Source: Closterium sp. Naga37s-1 | Lineage: Eukaryota > Streptophyta > Zygnematophyceae > Desmidiales > Closteriaceae | NCBI GenBank assembly: GCA_947471745.1 | Contig: CANJKZ010000774.1 | Location: 1,798,001 to 1,862,000 of the forward strand | Direction of reading: 5' to 3' | DNA: 64,000 nt | In this document: in pieces, positions 42,501 to 54,929 of the stretch | How positions within the stretch are numbered: the stretch's first letter is position 1 | Layout of the letters: every line of letters begins with the position of its first letter | Made by a program: the position numbers and the translations under genes | The notes under the pieces: generated by a model | Told to the model about the DNA's origin: nothing | The model's input: only the letters and a program-made list of their open reading frames with translations | The model's database searches: none

Positions 42501-45474
42501 CAGTCGAGCCTGTCGAGGTAGCTGCTGACTCTGGTGCGTCTGGGGGTGCTGAGCCTGAGCGTGTGGAGCCTGGGGGTGCTGGGTCTGGGGGTGCTGAGCC
42601 TGAGCGTGCGGAGCCTGGGGGTGCTGGGTCTGGGGGTGCTGAGCCTGAGCGTGCGGGGCCTGGGGGTGCTGCTTCTGGGGGTGCTGAGCCTGGGGCTGCT
42701 GGGAGTGGGGGTGTGGAGCCTGTCGGTGCTGGACCTGGCGGTCCTTCGGGTGCTTTGTCCCGGCGGGAGCTTCCCTCTCCACAGGAGCTGCGCGAGTGGT
42801 TTGCTCGCCGCTGGAGCCGTGCTGCTGGAGCTGGAGGTGCTGCCGGTGCTGGAGGTTCTGCTGCTGCTGGAGGTTCTGGAGCTGGAGGTGCTGCTGGAGC
42901 CGGTACTGGAGGTTCTGCTTCTGCTGGGGGTGCTGGAGCCACGGGTCCCGGAGGTGCTCGTACTGGAGGTACTGGAGCTGCTGGGCCTGGTGGTGCTCCT
43001 GGTGCTGGAGCTACTGGTGGAGCTGGAGCTGGTGGTGCTGCTGGAGTGGGTGCTACTGGAGGTACTGGAGCCGGAGCGGCTGTGTCTGCTGGTGGTCCTG
43101 CTGGAGCTGGAGCTGCTGGAGGTACTGGAACTGGTGGTGCTGCTGGAGTTGGAGCTGACGCTGGGGGTACTGGTGTTGTCCCTGCTGGTTCTGGAGGTGC
43201 TGCGCGGCCGCGGCCGTACTTCGTTCCGCTCCTTGAGCAGGTTCTTGGTCTTCCGCCTTCTCCTAGTCCTGCTCCTTCCTTAGAGTGTCCTCCGCCTGTC
43301 CAGTCCGAGTCACAGTTACAGCTGGTCTCCCCTCTGCCTGCTCCTTCTCCCTACGCTGGTCCTACTGGAGGTCTTGCTGAGCGTCGTGAGCCTGAGTCGC
43401 GTCCTGCGTCACCTGTTCGTACTGCTCGCACTAGTCGTCGTGTTCCACGTCCGCGTCCTCCTGCAGTCCCGGGCACGCATCAGATGGCACTGCGTCCTTC
43501 CACTGCGCCACAGCGTGTCCCTTTGCCGTCTCCTCCAGAGTCCTCTCTTCCTACTCTTGCTGACCCGGCGTCTGACTCCCTTCGTGCTGCCAGTCCTGCT
43601 GTCACGCGTTTCCTAGCCACTGTTGTCACTGACCCTTCCTTTGAGTCCACTGCTGAGTCTGCCTTAGTTACCGAGCTTGTCGACTTTGCTGCTCACTGTC
43701 GTCTAGACTACGCCGCTAGTCTTGTTGCTGAGTCAGCGTCTGCGTCTGTCTGTCCTCCGTCCGTCGGGGGTGAGTGTGCTCTTAGCACGGACGTCCTTGA
43801 GGACCGACAGGAGGAGTTCCAGTGTTTTGCTGCTGCTTTACCTCATCTCGTGTCCACGCTGCTTGCCCCTGAGGGAGACCCGGATGCACCAGACATCCCG
43901 ACCCCGCGCTCTTACGCAGAGGCGATAGAGGGTCCTTACTCCTCTCAGTGGCAGGCAGCCATGGACGCAGAGATGGCTTCCTGGAAGTCCACAGGCACCT
44001 ACGTCGACGAGGTTCCCCCACCTGGGGCGAACATCGTCAGTGGCATGTGGATCTTCAGGGTGAAGCGGCCGCCGGGTTCTCCGCCTGTCTTCAAGGCGCG
44101 TTACGTGGCTCGAGGCTTCAGTCAGCGGCAGGGAGTTGACTACTTTCAGACCTTCTCCCCGACCCCGAAGATGACCACTCTTCGGGTTCTGCTGCACGTT
44201 GCTGCTCAGCGTGACTACGAGCTTCACTCCCTTGACTTCAGCACTGCTTTCCTACAAGGCAGTCTGCACGAGGAGATCTGGCTGCGCCGCCCACCTGGCT
44301 TCACTGGGTCGTTTCCTCCTGGTACCCAGTGGAGCCTCCTGCGGCCAGTCTACGGTCTCCGCCAGGCACCACGTGAGTGGCACGACACACTGAGGACTAC
44401 GCTTGCGGCTCTTGGGTTTGCTCCTTCCACTGCTGACCCGTCGCTGTTTCTTCGCACCGACACCTTACTGCCGCTGTTCTACATCCTCGTGTACGTCGAC
44501 GACTTGGTGTTTGCTACAGCTGACACTGCTGGACTCGCCCACGTGAAGTCCGAGCTGTAGAAGAGACACACGTGCACAGACCTGGGTGAACTGCGCAGCT
44601 ATCTTGGCTTGCAGATCACCCGGGACAGAGCACGGCGCACCATCACCCTGACTCAGTCACACATGGTGCAGCAGGTCCTTCAGCGCTTCGACTTCACGTA
44701 CTCCTCGCCTCAGGCCACTCCTCTGTCTACTCGCCACTCGCTCTCAGCTCTGCCTTCGGATGAGTCCGTAGAGCCGAGTGGCCGTACCCAGAGCTTGTTG
44801 GCTGCCTCATGTACCTGATGACCTGCACTCGACCTGACCTAGCATACCCTCTGAGCATTCTGGCGCGCTATGTTGCTCCTGGGAGACACCGACCAGAGCA
44901 CATGGCTGCAGCGAAGAGGGTGTTGCGCTACTTGTGCAGTACTTTGGGCTTGGGGCTAGTGCTTGGAGGGCGGAGTCCAGTGGTCCTCACTGGTCACGCA
45001 GACGCGTCTTGGGTGGACGACCTGGCTACGCAGCGGTCGTCACAGGGTTACACCTTCAGCCTTGGTTCCGGCTCTGTTTCGTGGCGGTCTACCCGCTCGT
45101 CTTCTGTTCTCAGCTCCAGCTGTGAGGCTGAGATCTACGCAGGGGCCATGGCTGCACAGGAGTTACGCTGGCTCACCTATTTGCTGACTGACCTTGGAGA
45201 GCCGCCTCGTTCTCCTCCAGTTCTGTACGTAGACAACAAGGCCATGCTGGCCTTGTGTCGGGAGCACAGACTGGAGCACAGAACGAAGCACATTGCTCTT
45301 CGCTACTTCCTTGCTCGTGAGCTACAGCAGCGTGGCCAGCTGCGCCTTGCTTACGTGGCCTCTCAGGCCAACACTGCTGATATCTTTACCAAGGCACTTC
45401 AGCCTTGTGATCATCAGCGCTTCTGTACTATGCTAGGTCTTGTGCCTACTTGGCCTCACTTGCTTACCTCTTGA
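39541..45474 (+). pseudogene. E4 gag-pol, three lesions
   Basis: ATG at 39541 (MASPSLLTFDAEG). The frame breaks in an 11-C run at about 40003-40013, where one C too many shifts gag. It then continues open through the Gly linker, the C-x13-C-x3-H-x4-C site, protease (DSGASRSFF), integrase (HMDVWG, LHSDRGGEF, AERR), Ala/Gly linker and RT (YVDD near 44500) to a TAG at 44558-44560, then through to a one-base loss near 44783, after which RNase H is open from 44809 to the TGA at 45474. Between the lesions the sequence looks functional. The TAG is the same codon change as in E1. Mispaired homopolymers from assembly could account for two of the three lesions. Confidence 0.9.
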
Positions 45475-45655
45475 CTTTCCTTGTTCTGTGATCTATATAT
45501 ACCTGTACTTGCTTGTTTACCTTTATATATGAACTTGCATGTGAACTGGCCTTGTGGCCTTTGAACCTGTGCTCAGACTGTGTGGTGACGTTGTGATCCA
45601 CCCTGAGCTTGCTTTGCTTTGCTTTGCTTGACTGGTCTTGTGACCCCTAGTTCTT

Positions 45656-45677
45656 CCCCACTTTGCCTATGGGGGTG
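45656..45677 (+). promoter_or_regulatory. E4 polypurine tract in a hairpin
   Basis: TGGGGG (45670-45675) can pair with CCCCA (45656-45660), one pair shorter than in E1 and E3. LTR starts at 45678. Confidence 0.5.
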
Positions 45678-45796
45678 TGTCAGATATATATGCCTTAGCC
45701 TATGTAGGCTGTAGTGGGGTAGACACTAAGGGGTACAGCTTTCATATTTGTATCTCACACTTTCCTAGTTCATTCATTCCTGTTGTTTCTTTCACA
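45678..45796 (+). repeat. E4 3' LTR
   Basis: 119 bp, identical to the 5' LTR as read. AAGAG follows. Confidence 0.95.
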
Positions 45797-48090
45797 AAGA
45801 GGTGAGGGAAGAAACAGTGGGCGGGGAGGTAGAGAAGAGAGCGGGAAGGGTGGATTGAAAGTGACATTAAAAAGTTGCATGAATTAAGTGATTGACGAGA
45901 GAGGTGAGCGTCTCCAAATGCTGGAGCACAAGATCTGATTGAAAGAGCGTGAAGGATCAATTTTAAAACAGGGGTGGGAGAAACTCACGTGGGAATACAT
46001 ACAGGGAAGTCCTGGCGCAGGACGGTTGCACGAAGGAGGGCCGAGATTTGGAAAGGGGGGGTGCAAAAACAGAGGCCGGGGAAGACAAAGAGAATCCAGG
46101 GCGGCACAACATAAAAGAACCGGCAGAAAGGGAAAAGAAGCCAGGAGCCAATAACGGTAAAATAAAATCTGGAGGAAGAAAAGGATTGCAGGGTAGGCAT
46201 AGAGAAACTTACCTGAGAGAGATGACGAAAGCCACTGATAAGACGACGAAACTCGTTACGTGACCTCAAAGGAGGGCTGGCCGAAAACGTGGGCTGACGT
46301 AAACTCGTGAAGGCGAGTGCTGCACTTGCCTTTTCCATGATGGTTGCATTGTGCAGCAAGCTCCGCTGATGATCATATCCCTTTCATCAATCATTCCTCG
46401 TCTGAGCCAGTTAGTTTAAGCATTACATTGACACAGACTAATACAAGAGGGACAAACAAAAGAGCAAGGTACTTGTGAGAGTACGTCGCCCGTTAAAACA
46501 CGAACTTGCTTGTTTATATTTTCTATTTGCATTTGTGCTCTTATTTCCTAGTTCGTTGCTTTACTGTAGTTATTATAGTTATAGCACCAAATAGGATTGC
46601 GTGCACCGAATTACTATAGTTTCTAGAGTTATCTCGAGTGAGTTTGCGTACACGTAACTGTAACCAAAACCTTCTAACAAAATTGGGAAGATCTTGTTTC
46701 CATCACTTCTTGATTCTCGGAACCTTCTAGTAGAACCCAGGCTATTGGCCTTGTGCCATGCATACATATAGGAAGACGTTACCCAGGTTTTCATAATATA
46801 TTTTTTTAGACGAGTCCTCGATCCTCACCGTACACTCAGCTAGAGTCATGTTATGTTTAAAGTTCATGCACTAATTTGAGGACATGCAGTACAAACCGAG
46901 GATAGGGGGAAGGATTCTCCCTCTTGTTAGGAGCACGCTGTGTACAATGACAACCGATCGCACACAATGCCCCCCTGCACCTATCACCCAATTCCATGCT
47001 TCATTATATAGTACACCCGACTCCGCTAGTTTGCCGAGCCAACTCGCCATGCACAGCCATTCCCAACTCCCTTGAATCCTTCGACGTGCAACATGACAGC
47101 TCGCTAGCAGGACTTCCATATGTTGACCATTCATGTACTCCTTTATCACTTCTTCGTTCTTGATTATTTGTGCTACTTATACCGCAGATTTTTCTTGGTT
47201 ACTACTTACGCATGCCATGCTTAAGAAATATGTGATACATGTTACAAGCACATCGACGACTTTCACCTTCAACATGACTTCACACGTAGCAAGCATTATA
47301 ATGCCATATATGTGTTGAAGGAACAACGATCGTTGCTTTTACCTTACATCGATTACTTTCTTCTCTTGTCAGGTACCGATGTAATGATTTGGAAGGTCAA
47401 GCACTGTCTAGGTACCAAGTTCTCAATGTGGGACTTGGGTCTAGTCATATACGACCTCGGCATGTATGATGATCAGAATTGGCCCAATGTGTATATCCAC
47501 CTCTACCAGCAAAGACGTACGATGAGGAACATGGATTGTCTTTGCATGGGCAGCAACAAACTAACGAAGACACCGCTAGCCACATGGTTTTCTTGCCTTG
47601 TGGCAGAGGAAGTCTTTATTACAAACAAAGCTTAGAGAAAGCAAGTTCATTCTCTATGGAGCCCGCCCATGTATACCAGCATATCTACCCATCCCAACTT
47701 CGCATACGCTGCTGGGGTAGCAGAACGGATATGAACAGCCCTCATACTGAAAATTGGTTATGGCCATACTATCTAAACAGAGCTTCGTGCGAGGACAACC
47801 CTGATTGCTAGGGTTGTTTTTTAAGTACACTGACAAAAATAGCCTAAAAAAAATATAACATTGACTCTGTCTGTCTAATTGATGCACTGTTTCGTGTTAG
47901 CTGTCCAAATCATTTCAATGTTTCAAACATAAATTTAAATGTTCATAGTTTTCATGTAACAGCAGTGAACAATCTAACCACAAATAGACACACTTGCCTC
48001 TACAACACCTTCTACAAACAGCGTGTTACTCTCGTGGCTCCTGCTGAAATCCTTTGCTGAGCGTCCCAACTTCTCTCCTTGGAAAGTAGA
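45797..48090. other. Intergenic, no gene recognised
   Basis: Purine-rich at first, then AT-richer DNA. Two overlapping plus-strand frames at 47312-47635 and 47479-47811 (about 110 codons each) have no recognisable motif and overlap each other, so neither is called. Confidence 0.45.
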
Positions 48091-48099
48091 GGCGACCTT

Positions 48100-48420
48100 G
48101 TACCATTCTACATCGTATTGCAGCAAATAAGAATGCATTGGGTACTCCATGCTGCTGCCGGAGATGCAGTCTCGCCCCATGTCTTGATAAGATTCTTCTT
48201 GCTGAAACCCCGCTCACAGTCGGCTGTGCTCAAAGGCAACTAGGCGACATCTTGCCATATCTTCATGATGTTAGGAAACAACTACTGTCAGCCATTGCCA
48301 CGAATCATGTTTGCCAAAGCCTGGTGGAAGTCTTTGTTGTTGTGTTGGGAGAGCATGGTTGACGTGAACATCTACAATTCATTGACTGCCTTGTTGTAGT
48401 TGTAAGTGGTGGGCAAAATA
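48100..48420 (-). pseudogene. hAT-3: relic of a hAT C-terminal domain
   Basis: On the minus strand a frame with several stops reads LPLSTADCERGFSKKNLIKT, the signature of the C-terminal dimerisation domain of ZNF862-like hAT transposases, preceded by a helix with HNNKDFHQALANMI. It is closely similar in type to the same block of hAT-2 at about 61800 (LPLSTVDCEGNFSCHNIIKS). Only this scrap is recognisable. Confidence 0.6.
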
Positions 48421-48752
48421 TAGGGCTATACTTACAGCAAAGGTGAGGAAGGGGGCTCACCACAACTCCGAATCTACAACATCAGACGCAGATATGGTCT
48501 CAACATGGCCCAAGGAGATAAACATGGAAACATGTGGCGCAAAAACACATAAAAACATAAGTTAGAAAGACTCCACACTATGACTTAGACATAATTTACC
48601 ATACGTGTCGTACCTAAGCTTCATCACATGGTACTCGGCTTCTGCAGCAGTGCGTTGCGGTGATGCCTCCTTTCGGGGTGGAGGGGCGCCCCATAGCCCC
48701 TGCTATGTGTTCTTCACACCAACCCACTGTCGTTTCACGTGCGTGTTGCTCA

Positions 48753-49208
48753 CTAATGACAGTGACGATGTGCATGGCTTGGACGATCCCTTCCCACCGT
48801 GAGGAACAAGGAGGGGTCTGGCTCGAACGCAGTCGATGAGTTTGGTGGCTCGAACGGGTAAACTATATTGACGCGCCGCACAAGCAAGGCATCACATGGC
48901 GATTGGGAGACGAGAACGCTGTAGTTTCGAGATAGACGACGGATAACTTCCATAACAGAGAGCCCTTTTTTTATGCCACCAGGCGGTTCTAGCACTTGCT
49001 TGGCATGCATGATTGTGTGTTCCTGATAGTAAAGATCATCGCGCACAGGAAGAGATGGACGAACAAGATGGGGTCTCCTAGGGAAATCAAGCACCCCTAA
49101 CACCCAGACTGGAAGCACCCCTAACACCCAAACTGATGCCCTAGAATTGCGGCTGATGCTTGGCTGAGAATGCGCGCCTTGGCTGCCAAGTGATATCAAG
49201 GACAACAT
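48753..49208 (-). other. Open frame of 151 codons, unrecognised
   Basis: Minus-strand frame with mixed composition, including YYQEHTIMHAKQVLEPPGG and VMEVIRRLSRNYSVL, upstream (in minus orientation) of the hAT relic. It could be part of the same dead element or a separate fragment. No family recognised. 49210-50110 holds nothing that I can name. Confidence 0.25.
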
Positions 49209-50139
49209 GATTCAAGCTTCGCGGCCCCATTCCTCAATTTGCACGCTACCAAGCACAGTTGGCAGTGGGCGTGTGGTGCTGTGGCAATTTCCTCGGGTAT
49301 GTTGGCAGGATGTTGCCAAAACCACCAATTGGGGGAAAAATGCGGCCCGGCCAACCTTGTTTTTTTTTTTCCCCGTTTTTTTTTCACATGAGGTCGATAA
49401 CGACAAAAATATGTGTGGGACCACCTAGGAATATCCTCGCTACGGAGGATCCGGTATCAGTGTAACTGTCTTCATACCATGTGTAGTTAGGGTAAAAAAA
49501 TCAAACCCGATTTTCAAGCGGCAACAATGCCATTTTACCTTAACATTTTGGGCCTTGTTCAAGGGGCTTCTAACATGGGCCTTATGTATGAAGCTATCAA
49601 AGTCTATAGAAATGTGGGTAGGCTGTAGGTCCAAGCACTTGATAGAGTACAAGGGTGATCATGAGGTTCTCTCCTCTGTTAAGTGAAAAAATTGGTAACA
49701 AGATGTTTCACTGAGCCAAAAGTGTGCCTTTTATCACAAACCTGGCATATTAGAGAAAATCTATTCCCAAAAACTAAGGGTGCATTCGTAGCTCATGTAA
49801 AACATCAGGTCAGATATGAAGTAAAGGCTCAGAAGACCTGAAGTGGCTTGTTTATGAGGCAATTCAAAGTTCTCATGAGTCAATTTGGAGGCAAAGGGCT
49901 GATGACCTGATCTCTGACACGGGCCACGGATGTGCAGAGAGTCACTCTACAACGGTAGTGAACTAGACTACGGGGGTTGGCACGAACTACTAGGAGTGAT
50001 CGTAGCTTTGCTTAGTTCCTTAGTGCTTGCACATACACGGGAGAAATCGGCAAGAGTTTCACTAGGCAAAGTTGGAATTACAGAATAGTAGAACAAGCAA
50101 TGACAGGAATGACTACATCAGGCACCTAGCAACTCTGCA

Positions 50140-50840
50140 GCTAGCCTGGTCGACCGACAGCACAGCATGGTCGACCGCCTGCCAGCGTTGCGTAGAGGAA
50201 CCGCGCCAGCACTGCAGAAAGGCGACCTGCCAATACAGCAGGTCGACAGTGTGCCAACGCTGCAGCAGAGCGGCTGTCCAGCGTTGCCCCGTAGAAAACA
50301 GCAGTGCGCACGCTCGTAGGTGCGCGCAGACGATTGGCCCGACTTGCACCGTTGTGCATCCGTCGGCTGTTGTCTGCGCCTGACAAGCCACATCGACTTC
50401 AGGATACCAACCCGAAGTCGTCGTCGCCATCGCGACCTCGACGACGTTCGCGTGCCTCCGCAGAAATCGCCGAGCAGGTTACCCGGTCGACCTGGACAAC
50501 CCCAGGTGCTCTGGTCGACCACCAAGTGCCTCTGGTCGACCACTAGGTGCCCCTGGTCGACCACAGCTCCCGTCGAGCTACCCCCTGGTCGGCGGACCCC
50601 TTCCGTCGACCAGAACTGTCAGCTGTTGTCGCCGAGCTCCCCTCGTCGACCGCTGCTCACTTGTCAGGTCAACGGACTGCTCCATTGACCTCCCAGTCGA
50701 ACTGCAGGTCCTGGTCGACGGCCCACCCGTCGCCCAGACCAGTCAGTTGTAGCTGTCGAGCTCCCTGGTCGACAGCAACACCACAGCGGTCCCCTGCAGC
50801 TCGACGAAGCCTGTCGAACAGCTCTCCCACTATGAACGGT
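50140..50840. repeat. GTCGAC-dense region
   Basis: Eleven GTCGAC hexamers in about 700 bases, most in the context CTGGTCGACC. From 50511 to 50575 they form a short tandem of CTGGTCGACCACCAAGTGCCT-like units. Surrounding sequence is not otherwise repetitive and shows no convincing gene. Confidence 0.55.
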
Positions 50841-50939
50841 CGGCTGCTACTCCCGTACATCCGACCAAGTCGCCGGCGTTGCCCAAGTGAGGGCGGGGCC
50901 AACACTCCACTCCCGTTAACAGGATGTACCCTAAAAGTG

Positions 50940-52080
50940 TGACCTTCAAAACCACCCTAATAATCAGGATGCTAGGATAATTTACACTTATAAAAAATGC
51001 CCTGGTCCACATCCACCAACCAAGGCCTCATAAGTCAGGAATTTTACCCTGGTTTGGCGTTTGAACGCTGATTTTCATATATGGGCTCCTAGGCTGATTC
51101 AAAAGTTGTTTTTCTTATGGGGGCTTTGAATTTTCAGTTAACTTTCACCATGTAGTCTTGATTCGAATCCCATTGTATCGAGCATATCCTTGTTGGCGAA
51201 ATTGCCTAGATTCATGGAATGTGGCCAAATTTTCGCAAAGATTTTCCGCCGGCACCGTCAATCACGGGAAACGGCATCTTCACTGTACCTTGCGTCCCAC
51301 CTGCCTTGATGTGCTGTCGCCATCATCTGTCAACCTAGCAAGGGATTGGGCAATTTTGGGTAATCACATGGAGTACCCAATCACGTGCCCGGGACTGGGA
51401 AGATACCACAGCATTATGGTTGTAAACCATGTCGCTCGTGGTACGTGCCGAAAACATGGGCAGATCCATCGGGGACCATCCTTGCCCGCATGTAGGATTT
51501 CATCCGTTTCAACCAATCTACGGCGAAGTGGTATGGCCCTCCCTTCTTCATCTTCCTCACCCCATTCTTGGCGCAGTTATCTTTGCTTAGGTCTCGCTGT
51601 TTACTCAGCTGACTCCCCTCTATTCTCCTCTCGTCCCTCCACTGCCGCCATGGCTCGACCCGTCAAGGGAGATGCAACGACGACGAGTCTGACGACATCA
51701 AAGTCGAGATAGCACGCACATGTTTAGACCTGCTGTTGTGTTCGCTATCGAAAGCCGCCACACCATCGCGTAGCAAAAATCCTAATGTTTCCGCATCAGC
51801 TATTCCTATTGTGACTTCCGCACCTCCAAATTACATTGATCACCCAACCATCGCTAGAACGACGCCACCCATTACCGATGACGATACTGATTTCACTGTC
51901 ATCTCCTGTTGAGGCGTCCCCAGCTTCCCGACAAATTCCACCAGTATCTCAACCACCAACTCCTGCCGAGGCATCCCCAGCTTCTCGCCAAATTCCTCTG
52001 GCATCTCTACCACCAGCTCCTGCCTCAGCGTCCCCAACTTCTCATCATATAGTCAAAGCTCAACAAGTTCTGCGGTCCAT
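50940..52080. other. Upstream region of hAT-2; one unassigned frame
   Basis: A plus-strand frame at 51158-51712 has 184 codons with no recognised domain and a Ser-rich end. From 51836 to 52060 short Pro/Ser-rich repeats (PASRQIPPVSQPP-like) occur, which may be a disordered N-terminal part of the hAT-2 protein. No promoter or start is certain. Confidence 0.3.
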
Positions 52081-53060
52081 CAACAATTGCGACGGTACCC
52101 ACCAATATCCCACCTCCGCCCGTACCACAAGCTGTTGGGCCGAACCATCAGTTAGCAACTAACGAGGAGCTCTACACCGTTGCTCTTAAACAATTCAAAT
52201 CCCGGTGGCAAGGTCAGTTCGCTTGGTTGCAACTTTGTAAAAACCTCAAGTGGACTCTCTGTTTTCAAGTGTTCAGTTTGCTTGGAACATGCAGGACTGT
52301 CGGGCAAGACCAAAAGGGGCAGCCAAAAAGCTGTTGACGTTCAAAAGCAGGCCTTCATGGGACATGTTAGAACCAACAAGCATAAGCTCGCCATCCAACG
52401 GCAGGATGCCCTCGCAGGCGCGACGACGCAGTCGTGGATTGATGAGCATCCGCTAGCGCACGACGGCAAGAAGACACGGGTCATCGCCCTGTTGGATTCT
52501 CTTCTCTTCATCAGCAAGAAGGACGCACCCATGGAGCTTTGGGTGGGTTTGGTTTGGTACCTTTCCAAGAAGGGAGTTGCCGGATTCCCAAAGAAAGGAT
52601 ACGGGACTTATTACACAACGCAAGTTACCTTTGTTGCAATAATTTCCGAGTTTCCAATTTATTGAAACCTTGACTAACCTACCTTTTGTTGTTTCCTTGG
52701 CACGTACAGCTTTGGCGAGCTGACACAATCTACAGCAACGTGGCTGGAGACAACACAGCTCGAGCATATTCTAGCCAGTCCCTACATCGGTATATCATGC
52801 GACGAGATCACCGACCACTACAGAGGTAAACATATGATTCTCTTTGTCACGTTCATCCGAGACTCATGCCTTGTTACTGAGTTCATGGCGCTGTTGACGG
52901 TCGACAAGGCGGATGCATCGTCGTTGTTGCAGTTGCTGCTGTCCCACTTGTAGTCGTGTGGCGTGGACCTTTGGCGCATCGCGGGCATCAGCACAGATGG
53001 GGCTTCTGTGATGATAGGCTTGGTGGCACGGGTACCTTTCCAAGGGTGCTGCAGATAGCG
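52080..53060 (+). pseudogene. hAT-2 transposase, 5' half
   Basis: A frame ending near 52235 reads ELYTVALKQFKSRWQGQFAWL. After a frameshift, 52180-52665 carries a zinc-finger-like FKCSVCLEHA...H...NKH and a helical region. An intron acceptor (CACGTACAG at 52701-52709) then leads to SPYIGISCDEITDHYRGKHM (Asp of the first catalytic block), a TAG near 52951, and WRIAGISTDGASVM near 52970 (second block). This is the order found in ZNF862/KIAA1586-like hAT transposases. The gene breaks off near 53060 and resumes at 60571. Confidence 0.75.
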
Positions 53061-53449
53061 AGCCGATAGAGCACTGTTCCAAACAAAAGGAGTAGCACTA
53101 TGAACAAATGTGATCAGCTTTCGTCAATCTTGATTCTTCTTGTTCCCGCCAAAATTCTTTTCCATGCGGATCCCTCCCGTCATATGTCTACGTGCTACAC
53201 CTGCACGACTGTTGCCCAGCGATGGTTTCTATCGCCAAGCCAACGTTGGTTTCAAGTTGGAACTGGGTTTCATGACTAGCTGCTCTCCATGCCGAAGTCA
53301 CTAGTTTTATTCCTAGCATATTTTAGCTGACACCATTAGGTGTTTGTGGCCAAGGTAAGTAACTATCGACCCTGCAAGAATGCGTAAGACCGTAGCTTAG
53401 TATCGTAATTTATCCCCCTTTCGCAGGCGATCGTTACCCTTCCGCAGGG

Positions 53450-54240
53450 GCTAGTTTCCTGTCTCGCGCCTTCGCCATCTCCCCTACCCTCCAGTCGTTC
53501 GTCCGATGTCCGCTCCCCTCCTATCACCTTCGCGGGTCTCTCTCCTCCCCCTTTGTCGACCTCTTTTTCTCCCCTCCCCTCCCGTCACCCTCGATGCAGT
53601 TGTCGCCCCATCGCTCACCTCGTCGGCTTTAGCTCTCTCCTCGAAATGCCCCCCTCCATCACCTTTCCCATTGCCCACCTCGTCGGCTTCCGTGCTCGCC
53701 CCGAAATGTCCCCCCCCCCCCCCCCCATCGCCTTTCTTCTCCATCCCGTCGCCTTTGCGCTCTCCATCCCGTTGCCTTCACGCTCTCCATCCCGTCGCCT
53801 TTGCGCTCTCCCTCCCGTCGCCTTCGCGCTCTCCCTCCCGTCGCCTTCGAGCTCTCCCTCCCGTCGCCTTCGCGCTCTCCCTCCTGTTGCCTTCGCGCTC
53901 TCCCTCCCGTCGCCTTCGCGCTCCCCCTCCCGTCGCCTTCGCGCTCTCCATCACGTCGCCCTTGCGATCTTCCCTCCCATCTCATCGCCCACTTCATCTC
54001 CTATCGCTCACGTCCTCCCCTCCCATCGCCATCACCCTCACGTTCCTCCTCTCCCCTCCCATCCCATCGTTTGCCTCCTCTCCCCTCCCATCCCGTCGTT
54101 CGCCTCCTCTCCCCACCCATCCCGTCGTTCCTCCTCTCTCCCCTCCTCTCTCGTTGTTCCTCCTCTCTCCCCTTTCTTCCTATCGCTCCTCCACTCTCCC
54201 CTCCCATCCCGTTGTTCCTCTCTATCTCCCCGTCGCAATC
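53450..54240 (+). repeat. C/T-rich region with 23-bp minisatellite
   Basis: At about 53743-53975 ten or so copies of GCCTTCGCGCTCTCCCTCCC + GTC (23 bp) are clear. The flanks are C/T-rich with CCCATCCCGTCGTT-like units of lower order. Because 23 is not a multiple of three, all plus frames stay open in rotating phrases; these are not genes. A C run lies near 53710. Confidence 0.8.
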
Positions 54241-54264
54241 GTTCTATCCATTGGTGATACCTTG

Positions 54265-54501
54265 TGTTGGAGTAGGCTAAAGCTCGCTCTGGCATTTATC
54301 ATGGTGTTCTTTTGTTATTTCGCCATGTTTAGAGCGAGTTACACTTTCGGTTCAGTTTAGGTTCATTTCTTAGTTTCTGGCACAAACTGAACACACCCTA
54401 AGTTCAATTAGGGTTTCCTACATTTTTATCTCGACACTCTATAGTCTTTCTCGCTATCTTCTCTCTATGCAACCATGGCTCCCTCAAGCTTAACCTTCAC
54501 A
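54265..54501 (+). repeat. E5 5' LTR
   Basis: 237 bp. TG...CA ends. Contains a block GCGAGTTACACTTTCGGTTC shared with the other LTR. Confidence 0.92.
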
Positions 54502-54514
54502 TGGTATTCAGAGC
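54502..54514 (+). promoter_or_regulatory. E5 primer-binding site
   Basis: TGGTATTCAGAGC follows the LTR, the initiator tRNA-Met consensus with one extra T. Confidence 0.7.
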
Positions 54515-54929
54515 CTAATCCTAGGCGTTTCCTTCTAATCTACATCTCCTAATACATTTCGAGCCCTTAAGGCTATCTCGCGTCACTTCCTAGATAGTCG
54601 ATTTTTCGTTGTTTATTCTTTTTTCTTTTCTTTTCTTTTCATAATTTTTGTCTAGATGTCTTGGATCTGCCCTAGGCGGCAGCGCGTCACCCTTCGACCG
54701 TCGCGCGACCCGCCCATCTCACGCCCGCGTCCCTCCCTTAGCGTCGCGCCACACACTTGACAACCCCCCGCGCACGCGCTCTTCTCACATACGCGCGCGG
54801 CCTTGCTGTGGTAGCGCGCGACCGGGGTGCCCTAGCCGCGCGCACCCTTCTTCCCCCTTGGCGCATCCCACTCGTCCTCCCCGTACGCCTCCTCACTCTC
54901 TACCACACGCCATCGACCTACCCCTCCGC

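Larger units (their letters stand above)
38306..45796 (+). mobile_element. E4: Ty1/copia LTR retrotransposon, young but broken
   Basis: 7491 bp with perfect AAGAG target duplications (38301-38305, 45797-45801). Its two 119-bp LTRs appear identical base for base, so it is the youngest insertion in the window. It is closest to E3 in gag-pol. The polyprotein has a one-base insertion in a C run, one stop and one single-base loss. Confidence 0.96.

Noticed and set aside
47312-47811. Two overlapping ~110-codon plus-strand frames as genes
   Set aside because: They overlap in different frames, lack motifs and lie in AT-richer DNA where frames of this size arise by chance.
53506-54360. 284-codon Pro/Ser/Arg-rich frame
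   Set aside because: Produced by the 23-bp C/T-rich repeat, whose period rotates through the three frames; it also runs into the E5 5' LTR.
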